Of a stretch of 64,000 nucleotides of DNA, positions 44,501 through 52,036 are shown in pieces. Where the stretch lies: positions 1,364,001-1,428,000 of the forward strand of contig NZ_FNCZ01000001.1 of the NCBI RefSeq assembly GCF_900099995.1, in the 5' to 3' direction. Source of the DNA: Winogradskyella thalassocola (GTDB taxonomy: Bacteria; Bacteroidota; Bacteroidia; Flavobacteriales; Flavobacteriaceae). Both the position numbers and the translations under genes were made by a program. A model generated the notes under the pieces. That model saw only the letters and a list, made by a program, of their open reading frames with translations. It ran no database searches and was not told where the DNA came from. Each line of letters starts with the position of its first letter. Position 1 is the stretch's first letter.

Positions 44501-45404
44501 TTGTTTGTCCTAATTTTTGTAAAACGTTAGCATAATAATCAACAAGTTGAATGTATAAAGTTATGTTTTCGGGTTGTTTATAATAAGGAGCATCTAGTAT
44601 CGATTCAAATTTTAATGCCGCCATTTCAAAATCATCTTGTCTAAGTAATGCCACACCGTTTAAAAAGGTAATGTCTATGATGTTAATACTTTCATCTGTT
44701 TTTAAAAATTCAACTAAATTTTCAGCTTTAGAAAAGTAGAAACTTGAAGCTTTATAATCATCAATGGAGAAGTAATAATTACCTAAATAATAAGACGTGT
44801 AAGCGTAGAAATCATTATTTGTAGCGTTGTTTAATCTCAGGATAGAGTCAACTTCAATCAATGTTGTGTTGAACTGTAATTCGTCATTTACGTTCTTATA
44901 GTTAAAAGCTAAACTAAAGAGTTGCTGTGCATAGTTGAGATCTTTTGTTTTTAATCGTTTTAGTAATGTTTTACGAGTATCAATGGTTTTTTGTAAATCG
45001 AAATTGGTATAGCTGTTTATTAGGTTCTCTAATACTTGATTATAGTAGGAATCGTTTTCGGTCTTTAATATATCAATTTGCTTTAAGGTGCCTTCGAAAT
45101 GTGTCGCAGCATTTTCGTATTGTTCTAGTCTGAAATAACAAACGCCTAAATAATTTTGGTTATTTATTGGATAATATTCAGTTTCGTTATTAGTGCTAAA
45201 ATCTATTTGATCACTAACATTAAGCGCATTCGTAAAATGAGGAATGGCATTGGTAAAATCCCCTTTTTCATAGCGTTCATAGCCAACGGTGTATTCGTTT
45301 AGCCAATAGTCGAAAATATTCTCAGTGTCTTGGCCATAGCTTTTTACACTCGTTAAAAAAGTGATGCATACTAAAATTGATATGTTGAAGTATCTAATTC
45401 TCAA
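41529..45404 (-). CDS. exported TPR-CHAT protease
   Basis: This 1291-residue protein has a signal peptide (to about SYGQ), about 18 TPR-like repeats over residues 30-760, a helical linker (about 780-870) and a C-terminal CHAT domain (about 890-1291). The dyad is H1126 (IATHGFFF) and C1205 (LSACETGLG). At the edge of the CHAT core, just before LYELIWSPIEASLKG, is an inserted polar loop TR949-GSKSKSTTNTKG. CHAT proteases (separase-like, as in Craspase or gasdermin-linked systems) cleave partner proteins, and those known to me are mostly cytosolic; here a signal peptide points outside the inner membrane. The gene is 24 bp after the metacaspase gene. A decayed paralogue lies at 38075-38240. Confidence 0.93.
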   Translation of the reverse strand: MRIRYFNISILVCITFLTSVKSYGQDTENIFDYWLNEYTVGYERYEKGDFTNAIPHFTNALNVSDQIDFSTNNETEYYPINNQNYLGVCYFRLEQYENAATHFEGTLKQIDILKTENDSYYNQVLENLINSYTNFDLQKTIDTRKTLLKRLKTKDLNYAQQLFSLAFNYKNVNDELQFNTTLIEVDSILRLNNATNNDFYAYTSYYLGNYYFSIDDYKASSFYFSKAENLVEFLKTDESINIIDITFLNGVALLRQDDFEMAALKFESILDAPYYKQPENITLYIQLVDYYANVLQKLGQTKKAETVHFNSLAFLLDNNAENTEIYAMQNINLGEFYLNSEDITNAEKHLHLAKTIYEKLGVSTTNDYFILLNYLGQLNYFKGNYKVAEGYYLNALNLYDKLDDKVVMNKLNVESNLALVYQNTGVDDYDKAQKLHLKVLQNKKEILGDIHSDYGISLMNYGNFLIETGDYLKAEQQFNKALSIFKTTIGSNSLMYAKQLLNLGQFYYTTRQTKNSLEAFNEAIKIYTANQSQESYGMALALAGKGLNIQFLGETDNALEFQLKGFEILKNNANQSHIDYGKIAVNIGACYYIKGNYTEALSYYKKALESYKTSLNEGHYLYGTLLTNIAEALINSNQIPAAIENLDKALNNFSNNYGIDSYYYGTALAQKGVALFKAKKYKESISILEQAQPIIAKYTGEESDLFNQLLFHLAVNYEALGNNDKATELYLKNYKGFKKELKDVFTYRSENEKKDFLRRFETTLSWLSNSVFNSHFQNEALLTTGLNNQLLLKGLLLNTTKDLLAELSNNGDENVKLKIENYRQLRQQREKYLNSISKYKESILDSIKTQLNNLEIELVKLHSTNLKLNTDNFNKDWTQIKSNLKSNEIALEFTNYTERVDNTITNTKVYGVYLIYKDWDQPKIIELFKEEDLKAILKSQNPNTLYQTRGSKSKSTTNTKGLYELIWSPIEASLKGIETVYFSPSGLLNQIPFAALDTEGKPILASQYQMVQLSSTYKITEINTGPKSNTTLFIGGITYDFIPSKTKAESKDTISQLSILKSVSDTRSLGAQWNYLAGTLEEVNSIASLFSKKDKDYSSFTGANASETRFKNLSGNAPNIIHIATHGFFFENPKTRTQSALNTAQKNSYTINADPLLRSGLLFSGSNYAWQNGSNPHIEDDGILTALEISNLDLSNTDLVVLSACETGLGDIDGSEGVYGLQRAFKMAGVDIIVMSLWEVPDAETSEFMTTFYTNWLSGQKIRTAFRNTQLTMAKTYKDHPEKWAAFVLFE

Positions 45405-45428
45405 GTTTAAAGGTATTTAAACTTCTAA

Positions 45429-47408
45429 TTAGTTTTTACTTCTCACAATCTCATAAACAAACTCAGTACTATAACCATCAATAGGGCCAGTCGTTGTTGA
45501 GCCACTACTTCCTCTGGTTTGTGTGTACGTTTGTCCAATAAATCCTACAAGAGGGTCAGTGGTGCCCCGTGTGCCAGCTTTAGCTCCTCTCGACTTTACC
45601 GTTGGTCTAAAATTAATAGGTGACGTGGTTGCAAAACCTTTTAAAACTAAGGTTTCGTAAGGGTCTCCAAATGAATAAATACAATCTTTAAAGGTCATGG
45701 TTTTTCCGGGTTGAATAAGACGTTCATTGTCATTGCGTTCACATTGGTCATTCGGCATAAATGGTGCTATTTCCCCCTTTGAATTAATTTCTATAATACT
45801 GAAGTATAGTGGTTTGTTGCTCTTGTTTGTGACTTGTAAATAGACAGCGTCAGAGGTTGTGTTTACCTGAAATTTACCAGACGCATTATTAAAGTCACCT
45901 TCCTCTAATAACGTCACTTCATCTGTATATTCATCTTTTTTGGCTGGCAATAATTTAAATTCAAATTCATAATCTAAATTATCTAATTTCAATTTTTTTA
46001 AATAACTCCCTTGTGCATAGTTGAAAAGTGTTTCGGTAACAGGCTTGTAATTGTAATCACCATCAATTCGTGTTTGTGTATACACACTGTTTCCTCCATT
46101 TCTGGTAATTATTGAAAATTGGGTGTTTTTCTTTAATTCTTCTAGAATAAGATCTGCTTTGGTAGAATCTTGAACAATGTCACCTAATTTATGTTCTTTT
46201 AAGTATTTGCTCACATTCTTCTTAATTGCTTCAGACTTTAATGATGTATCAAAGTAAATATTCATTGCCAAATCACCATAAGAAGGTTGATCTACAAAAA
46301 CCCAATAGTCTTTTTCGTTTTCAGAACTTAATTTAGTGTCTAATTTTATTATTGATTCATTAAATGTTGCTTTCGTAATTGTGCCTGTTGTAATAATGTT
46401 ACTTTCTTCAACCTTTGACGTGCCTGCTGGCAGAATATTAACAGTAGTGCCATCAAATAAACGTTGTAGTTTACCTGCGTTTATTTTTATAATATCTGGG
46501 CGTGGTACTTTTGAAACTTCAAAATAAGGTTGTTGCTTTACGTAGTCTCCTTTAAATAATTTATAATCAGAATCTCCTTCAATTGTTGGTGTTTGCTTTG
46601 GTGAAATAACATTTATGTTTGCAGAAATGGAAGAGAATAGTTTTCTATAGGTGAAATCTGTTCCCAATTCAGCCATAGCTTTAGAAAATGCAAAACTAAG
46701 TGAACCATAACCTTCGTATTCATAATTTAACTCATCTGCTGAAGCTCCTGATAACATTACAAAAGGTGCGGCATTTGGTTTTACCTTGGTAACTTCTAAT
46801 AAACCACTTCCTGCTGCATTTTTATTAGTGGACGCTTCCCAACCTTTTGGTGCAAAAGTAGATTCTCCACCACGCGCTTTACCTCCTCTCGTGGCAGAGC
46901 CAGAATGACAACTATCTAATAGAATTAGGAGCTGACCGTCTTCACCAAGTGTATTTCTAAAATTAGCAATAATATTACCCAACTCATCATCTCTTATATG
47001 ATTTTCTCCTTTATAATTTGAGGTGTATCTGACTAAGGCATCATAAGGCACCAAAGCTTCATCTTTATCATCAATTTCATCTCCATTATCATCAAAAATT
47101 TGCTGACCATGACCAGAATAATGAATCACAACAACATCCCCAGGTTTAATCCGTGACTGAAGCTCATCTATGGCTTTTAAAATACCAGCTCTTGTTGCAG
47201 CAGCATTAGTAAGTATGGTGATGTTTTCTTCTTTAAAATTTTGATTAAGTAAAGTATTTTTAATCAAAGGCACATCATTAACTGAGCTAATAGAGGACCA
47301 ACCTGTTTTTGTAGGGTAATCACCAATTGCAACGATAAGTCCGTATTTTTCGGCCATAACATTTAAACTAAACATTAAGGCGATAAGAAAGAGTGCTTGT
47401 TTTTTCAT
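45429..47408 (-). CDS. exported metacaspase-type C14 protease with DUF4384 domain
   Basis: This 659-residue protein has a Sec signal (to about VMAE, residue 20), a metacaspase core (about 21-275) and a DUF4384-like beta domain (about 520-600). The dyad is H100 (VIHYSGHGQQ) and C167 (LLDSCHSGS). The DDNGDEIDDKDEALVPYD acidic segment and IRDDEL are hallmarks of metacaspases/orthocaspases, which prefer Arg or Lys at P1. Directly after the Cys, in the loop where metacaspases self-cleave, are TR174-GGKAR179-GGES. Three more sites (SR607-GA, TR614-GT, TR632-GS) sit in a low-complexity C-terminal tail. This is the best candidate for the Arg-specific processing enzyme of the locus. Confidence 0.92.
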   Translation of the reverse strand: MKKQALFLIALMFSLNVMAEKYGLIVAIGDYPTKTGWSSISSVNDVPLIKNTLLNQNFKEENITILTNAAATRAGILKAIDELQSRIKPGDVVVIHYSGHGQQIFDDNGDEIDDKDEALVPYDALVRYTSNYKGENHIRDDELGNIIANFRNTLGEDGQLLILLDSCHSGSATRGGKARGGESTFAPKGWEASTNKNAAGSGLLEVTKVKPNAAPFVMLSGASADELNYEYEGYGSLSFAFSKAMAELGTDFTYRKLFSSISANINVISPKQTPTIEGDSDYKLFKGDYVKQQPYFEVSKVPRPDIIKINAGKLQRLFDGTTVNILPAGTSKVEESNIITTGTITKATFNESIIKLDTKLSSENEKDYWVFVDQPSYGDLAMNIYFDTSLKSEAIKKNVSKYLKEHKLGDIVQDSTKADLILEELKKNTQFSIITRNGGNSVYTQTRIDGDYNYKPVTETLFNYAQGSYLKKLKLDNLDYEFEFKLLPAKKDEYTDEVTLLEEGDFNNASGKFQVNTTSDAVYLQVTNKSNKPLYFSIIEINSKGEIAPFMPNDQCERNDNERLIQPGKTMTFKDCIYSFGDPYETLVLKGFATTSPINFRPTVKSRGAKAGTRGTTDPLVGFIGQTYTQTRGSSGSTTTGPIDGYSTEFVYEIVRSKN

Positions 47409-47427
47409 AATTGTTTTAATTAATATG

Positions 47428-48858
47428 TTAGTTTAAATCAAAGAGGCTGAATGAAACGCCGAAATAGTATCCAAAATCATAGACGTTTTTTGTGAAGCTA
47501 TCTGTACTATTAAATGGGGTAATATCTCCAACTTCCATACCATTGGTTAGCTTTTTTATCGGGCCATAAGCGACTCCCCCCGAAAGCGATAGGCGACTAT
47601 CACTTCCAAAGAAAAGAGATGGTCCAAAAAGGAAATTAATACCATTAACATTATTGTCTCCAGAAATAGGAATAGATAACCCAAAACTTCCTCCTACGTT
47701 AAAATTCTCACCTAAATAGGGATAGAAGTTAATCATGGTGCTTAAGTTAGGAGTGTAAAAGTCATTTTTGTCTGCGCCAATGACTCCGCTATCATCTATA
47801 AAGTAGTCATTAGATTTAGATCCAAAATTATTTAAGGTCATCGCGACACTCGTATTAATTTTAAAACCTCCTTTAGAAAATAGCTTAATATTTCTCGTTT
47901 TTAATGTTGTTGAAGTGCCATCATTTTCAATATCATTTGAAAAATCACTTTGTATAAATTTAAGTTCAATATTTACTTTGTCTGCAGATATTTCGTAATC
48001 GTAAGTTTGTTCAAAATTTGAAGCTTCTAGAACAGTATATAGCGAACGTAATTCTTCTAAGCTTTGCAAACTTTGATTTGTGGACTGATTAAGGTTAGTC
48101 ATTAGGCGCTGTAAATCTCCTAATGCAATGTTGCGAGAGGTTAATTCACCCCTAGTAAGATCTGTGTCGTTAGCAATTTCAGTTTCAACAGCACCAGACA
48201 TGGTTTTAACATTGCTTTCTAATTGAGATCGACTTTCTTTGATAGATTTTTCAACTTTTGCTAAATAGACATAAAAGTTATCTTTTGCACTTGGCAATCG
48301 TACATCTGGTTCGGCATCTGCGGTTTCTATTAAATTTTTAAGAATTGTTTCTTTATCTAAATTAGGATTTAAAAGATTAGATAGTAATGTTGTTTTTAAT
48401 GCCGAAACGTTAGTAATCGTATTGTTTAAATCTTCAAAATTACTAGTTGCAGAAGCACTCCCTCGTGATCCGGCTTCAGATCTAAACATTTGAGAATCTG
48501 GAAGGTTAGAGGTGTTTAAATCTATATTGTCTCCTGTAAATGAGTTAATGCCTCCTAATAAAGAGCTGAAATTAAAACCTTGTCCACTAGATAGTAAGTC
48601 TTCTTCTTTGACGTCTGTTTGTACTTGTACAGCAAAAGGGTTTATATTTTTTAATTTAAGTTCTACTAAGCTATTTCGTTTCAACTTCGGATTTTCGAGC
48701 GTGTCTATAACTACATTATTCTTATCGATTTTAAGATAACTCACTTTCTCGGTGGCATAATCGTAGGTGATTCTGTAGCGCTCTTGAGCTGTTAATGCGC
48801 TGAAAAACAGAAATGCAAATACAATTAAAATACTTTTGTTAGGGATGTTTTTTTTCAT
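47428..48858 (-). CDS. exported protein with coiled coil and probable outer-membrane barrel end
   Basis: I do not recognise the family. The 476-residue protein has a Sec signal (to about ALTAQ, residue 25), a polar region with GSR132-GSASATSNF, then helical sequence (about 140-290, coiled-coil-like). The C-terminal third consists of short alternating strands (FNVGGSFGLSIPISG, DSRLSLSGGVAYGPI) ending in an aromatic-rich SFSLFDLN. The tail resembles an outer-membrane beta-barrel. It lies between the metacaspase (19 bp) and the hydrolase (27 bp). It is the only protein in the leftward string with no enzymatic or repeat domain, so it could be the membrane target of the proteases; this is speculative. 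Confidence 0.7.
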   Translation of the reverse strand: MKKNIPNKSILIVFAFLFFSALTAQERYRITYDYATEKVSYLKIDKNNVVIDTLENPKLKRNSLVELKLKNINPFAVQVQTDVKEEDLLSSGQGFNFSSLLGGINSFTGDNIDLNTSNLPDSQMFRSEAGSRGSASATSNFEDLNNTITNVSALKTTLLSNLLNPNLDKETILKNLIETADAEPDVRLPSAKDNFYVYLAKVEKSIKESRSQLESNVKTMSGAVETEIANDTDLTRGELTSRNIALGDLQRLMTNLNQSTNQSLQSLEELRSLYTVLEASNFEQTYDYEISADKVNIELKFIQSDFSNDIENDGTSTTLKTRNIKLFSKGGFKINTSVAMTLNNFGSKSNDYFIDDSGVIGADKNDFYTPNLSTMINFYPYLGENFNVGGSFGLSIPISGDNNVNGINFLFGPSLFFGSDSRLSLSGGVAYGPIKKLTNGMEVGDITPFNSTDSFTKNVYDFGYYFGVSFSLFDLN

Positions 48859-48885
48859 GATGATAAATTTAAATTTATACCTGAT

Positions 48886-50325
48886 TTACTGTTTTACTTT
48901 CCAGTAGGTGTCATTATTTAGTTTAACAATAGACAAACGTTTTCGTTTTAAAGCGCGTTGTCCTGATTTTATAATATCAAAAATATCTGATATGATAGAG
49001 TTGGTGTCTGCAAAATAAGAATGACTTAAAAAACTAGTATCAATACCAGTGGCGTCTATTGTTTCAATACCTTTTAATAGCACCATTTTTTCGCCAGCAT
49101 CGCCAGCTCTTGGGTTTCCATGTAATAATTTTGAAGCTTTTAAAGCTAAGTCATCTGCCGAAACATACAGTGTAATTGGCTTTTTAGCTGTAGAAATCAT
49201 CTGAGGAGCTATTTCATTTTTAAAAACATCGGCATCAATATCGGGAGCCGCCAAAATAATTTCTTTTATTTTAGAATTTAATTCTGGGTGATCCTTTAGA
49301 ACTTCTACAATGGCTTTAGTTAAACCGCGGTTACCCATACTATGGGCAACCAAATAGATGTCTTCTGCTTCAGATTTAGATAAATAATCTTCTAGAAATA
49401 ATCTTAAGTTTTTTCTAGACCATTCAATGTTTTCTTCATCTTTCCCATACTTATAGGTAGAGGCTTGTGATGGCCAACTGTAAAATACCGCTTTACCATC
49501 AAATTTTAAATCGTAAGATATTTGAGCCGTTCGCTTTGCTGCATCACTAAACGAAGTGTTATAACCATGTACAAATAAAAATGTACTTTTTTTATCCGAT
49601 TTTTTAATGTCGGATGCTAATTTATTGAAGAATTTTTGCCTATCCAATAGGGCAACATCATGTATCATAATATGTTTTGCTGGATCTTCAGAAAATTCAA
49701 ACTTCCAAATCGAAGGACTTTCTAACTCACCAACTCTATGATCGTGTGGAATGCTAACGTTTACAATACCATATTTTAAATGAGAACGTTCTGTACCAAA
49801 AGCATCATTGATATCAGCTGCTTTGTCGTAGTCTCTGTCAGTACCAAAGTATATGGGTAGTTTTACAAAATCTGGATTGTTTCCACGACTGCCTCTGTCT
49901 TTTTGATTTGGATCTACGTAATCTAAACAGATGCTATAATTTTGCGATACTGCAATACCATTTACAAAATAGGTTAATCGCAATTTGAAATTTCCTTGGT
50001 TTTTAAAACTATCATTAGAGAGTAACCAAAATTTAAAATCGAATTGATTAAACGTTTCTAAAGATTTAAATTCTTCGTTCTTATAATTGGCTTCAACTTG
50101 AATGTTTAAACTATCTAAAATAGCATTGTTTGGTGCCTTAGCTAATTTAAAAGTGCTGTAATCAAATCTATTTGTTAAACAAGAATCGTGCTGAATTATA
50201 GAATTGCTTTGCAGCAGCACATAATCATTATTTTGACTATGCAAGTCTGTATTTATCGCTAAAACACATAGCATAATAAATGCTAAAGTATGATTTATGC
50301 TAATTTTTTTAAGCCAGTTTTTCAT
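48886..50325 (-). CDS. exported DUF900-type alpha/beta-hydrolase
   Basis: This 479-residue protein has a signal peptide (to about LHSQ) and an N-terminal beta domain (about 32-138). A linker with KDR144-GSR147-GNNPDF leads to an alpha/beta-hydrolase of the DUF900 group. The hydrolase starts with LPIYFGTDR and has the oxyanion motif FVHGYNTSF (253-256) and nucleophile S329 in YLVAHSMGNRG. Likely acid and base lie in ISADD-like and LSHSYF segments near the C-terminus. DUF900 hydrolases are predicted esterases/lipases. The double R-G site sits precisely between the accessory domain and the enzyme, where cleavage would release the hydrolase. Confidence 0.88.
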   Translation of the reverse strand: MKNWLKKISINHTLAFIMLCVLAINTDLHSQNNDYVLLQSNSIIQHDSCLTNRFDYSTFKLAKAPNNAILDSLNIQVEANYKNEEFKSLETFNQFDFKFWLLSNDSFKNQGNFKLRLTYFVNGIAVSQNYSICLDYVDPNQKDRGSRGNNPDFVKLPIYFGTDRDYDKAADINDAFGTERSHLKYGIVNVSIPHDHRVGELESPSIWKFEFSEDPAKHIMIHDVALLDRQKFFNKLASDIKKSDKKSTFLFVHGYNTSFSDAAKRTAQISYDLKFDGKAVFYSWPSQASTYKYGKDEENIEWSRKNLRLFLEDYLSKSEAEDIYLVAHSMGNRGLTKAIVEVLKDHPELNSKIKEIILAAPDIDADVFKNEIAPQMISTAKKPITLYVSADDLALKASKLLHGNPRAGDAGEKMVLLKGIETIDATGIDTSFLSHSYFADTNSIISDIFDIIKSGQRALKRKRLSIVKLNNDTYWKVKQ

Positions 50326-50375
50326 GCAAAATATTGATAGTTAATTTTTTATGTTAAGTGCAAAGCTGTAGAAAT

Positions 50376-51920
50376 TTATAGTTTTCCTTTTCTAGCTTTT
50401 TTCAAAAACTTTGCCAAAGTTTTATGTTTTGCTTTTGCTGCAAGTTTCTCCGGATACTTTTTGTCATTATTTTTAGCTCCTGCATCAATCCCTTTATCTA
50501 TTAAAATTTCAGCTAAATCTTTGCTGCCAGTTTTAGCCACTAAGTGCAATAGATTATCTCCATTGTTCGTTTTTACGTTGGTATCCGCTCCATAATATAT
50601 TAAGGTTTCGGCAGCCTCCGTTTTATTAGTTATTATAGCATTTTGCAGTGCTGTATATTTAGAGTTCATTCCTGCATCGGCTAAAAGCCCTTTCTCTAAA
50701 ATAATATTAAGAGCTTCAATACTATTTTTAGAAACAGCAAGATCAATTAACGCTCTCGCATAATCATCAGATATGTTTTCTGAAGTATTATCTAAAACAA
50801 GTTCTAATGCGTCGTTGTTATTGTGATTAATAGCAAGTGTTTCAAAACGACCATTTTCATTGGTGTAATCGTGATTAAAAATCCAACTATAGATACTCCA
50901 AGCATTAAATCGATTCATTACATTATGCTGTACCGCATATTCTATATTCTTATATATAGACATAATTAGTGCTTCTGTTGGTACAGCTGTGATTTTATGT
51001 GATTGGCAACCGGCAGTATAATCCACAGAATCCCATTGCACTGTTTTTATACATTCGCAATCTTCGTCATATTTATAATCGCCTGTATATTTATCATCAG
51101 CTTTATTAAATTCTACAGCACCTCTAACTAAGATGCCTTCAATAAATCCGTTTTGATCAAAAACGGGTCCACCAGAATTTCCAGGAAATGAATCAATATT
51201 ACTTTTAAACCAATTACTTGGCGAATTATCAACAACCACCGCATCCGTAGAGAATTTTAAAGGTAGACCTGTTGGACAACCAATAGTATTAATAGCTCCA
51301 TTTTCTAAAACAGTTCCGCTCGTTCTAAAACGGTACGGTGCTCTATCAGACTGTCTTTTTAGTTTTAAAATAGCATAGTCATTGTTTGTGTCATCATCAA
51401 ACGTAGAAGCGATGATGCTTTCAACTTCAAAAATATTTTCAGATTTAAAATTAAGGCGATTACCATCTATAAAGTCAGACTCGTTTGTATAATCAAATAC
51501 CCAAACAGATCTGTTTGCGTCTTCCATAGAATTTATACAATGCCCAGCCGTAACCATAATGTCGGGTGCAATTAGAAACCCTGTGCAAGAACCTACAGTT
51601 GGTTGATCCAAGAATTTTACATTTGGGTGAAACTTATCTGTTTCAAATTTTTGTGTTAATAAATCGCGTAAGGACCATGCATAAAATTCATTATCATAGA
51701 TGTTTTGTTTTGAAATCATAACAGCTGTAGCTCTTACAAAGTCTGTATAACCTTCAGCATCTTTAACTTCCTTTCGTCCATCTTCACCAAAAACACCTCT
51801 AGTTACTTTAGAGCCTGGTTCAGCAAATGGGTATTCAATTTCTTTGTTTTGTGATTTTTCTTGCGCAAATAGCGACAAACTAAAAGCAACTATTAGACTG
51901 AATAGATAGTGTTTTCTCAT
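50376..51920 (-). CDS. exported trypsin-like serine protease with ankyrin repeats
   Basis: This 514-residue protein has a Sec signal (to about SLFAQ, residue 20), a propeptide-like segment (about 21-60) with VTR41-GVFGEDGRKEV, and a chymotrypsin-fold domain with triad H127 (VTAGHCIN), D181 (NNDYAILKL) and S249 (FPGNSGGPVF). Ankyrin repeats occupy about 360-505 (TALQNAIITNKTEAAETLIYYGADTN). The R-G site before the protease domain recalls zymogen activation by a basic-specific protease, though the new N-terminus GVFG is not the classical IVGG. It is the first gene of the leftward string, 50 bp before the hydrolase. Trypsin-ankyrin fusions are uncommon. Confidence 0.9.
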   Translation of the reverse strand: MRKHYLFSLIVAFSLSLFAQEKSQNKEIEYPFAEPGSKVTRGVFGEDGRKEVKDAEGYTDFVRATAVMISKQNIYDNEFYAWSLRDLLTQKFETDKFHPNVKFLDQPTVGSCTGFLIAPDIMVTAGHCINSMEDANRSVWVFDYTNESDFIDGNRLNFKSENIFEVESIIASTFDDDTNNDYAILKLKRQSDRAPYRFRTSGTVLENGAINTIGCPTGLPLKFSTDAVVVDNSPSNWFKSNIDSFPGNSGGPVFDQNGFIEGILVRGAVEFNKADDKYTGDYKYDEDCECIKTVQWDSVDYTAGCQSHKITAVPTEALIMSIYKNIEYAVQHNVMNRFNAWSIYSWIFNHDYTNENGRFETLAINHNNNDALELVLDNTSENISDDYARALIDLAVSKNSIEALNIILEKGLLADAGMNSKYTALQNAIITNKTEAAETLIYYGADTNVKTNNGDNLLHLVAKTGSKDLAEILIDKGIDAGAKNNDKKYPEKLAAKAKHKTLAKFLKKARKGKL

Positions 51921-51945
51921 AAGAATTGTTAATTAATAGCGCTTT

Positions 51946-51974
51946 AAAGTTATTGTTTTTTATGATTTTAACAA
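51946..51974 (-). promoter_or_regulatory. candidate promoter of the leftward protease string
   Basis: On the minus strand, TAACTTTA (complement of 51946-51953) matches TAnnTTTG at seven of eight positions. A TTG (complement of 51972-51974) lies 18 bp farther upstream. Spacing is 1 bp shorter than the usual 19-21. It is about 25 bp upstream of the trypsin-ankyrin start. Confidence 0.35.
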
Positions 51975-52036
51975 TAAAATAATGAATAATGATGTTGAAA
52001 TGCTCTTAGATTCAATGAATTAAGCTGTGATTAGTG

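Noticed and set aside
30001-51920. A bacterial gasdermin operon
   Set aside because: Protease families match, but no short gasdermin-like pore protein with adjacent membrane helices is present, and the proteases carry export signals.
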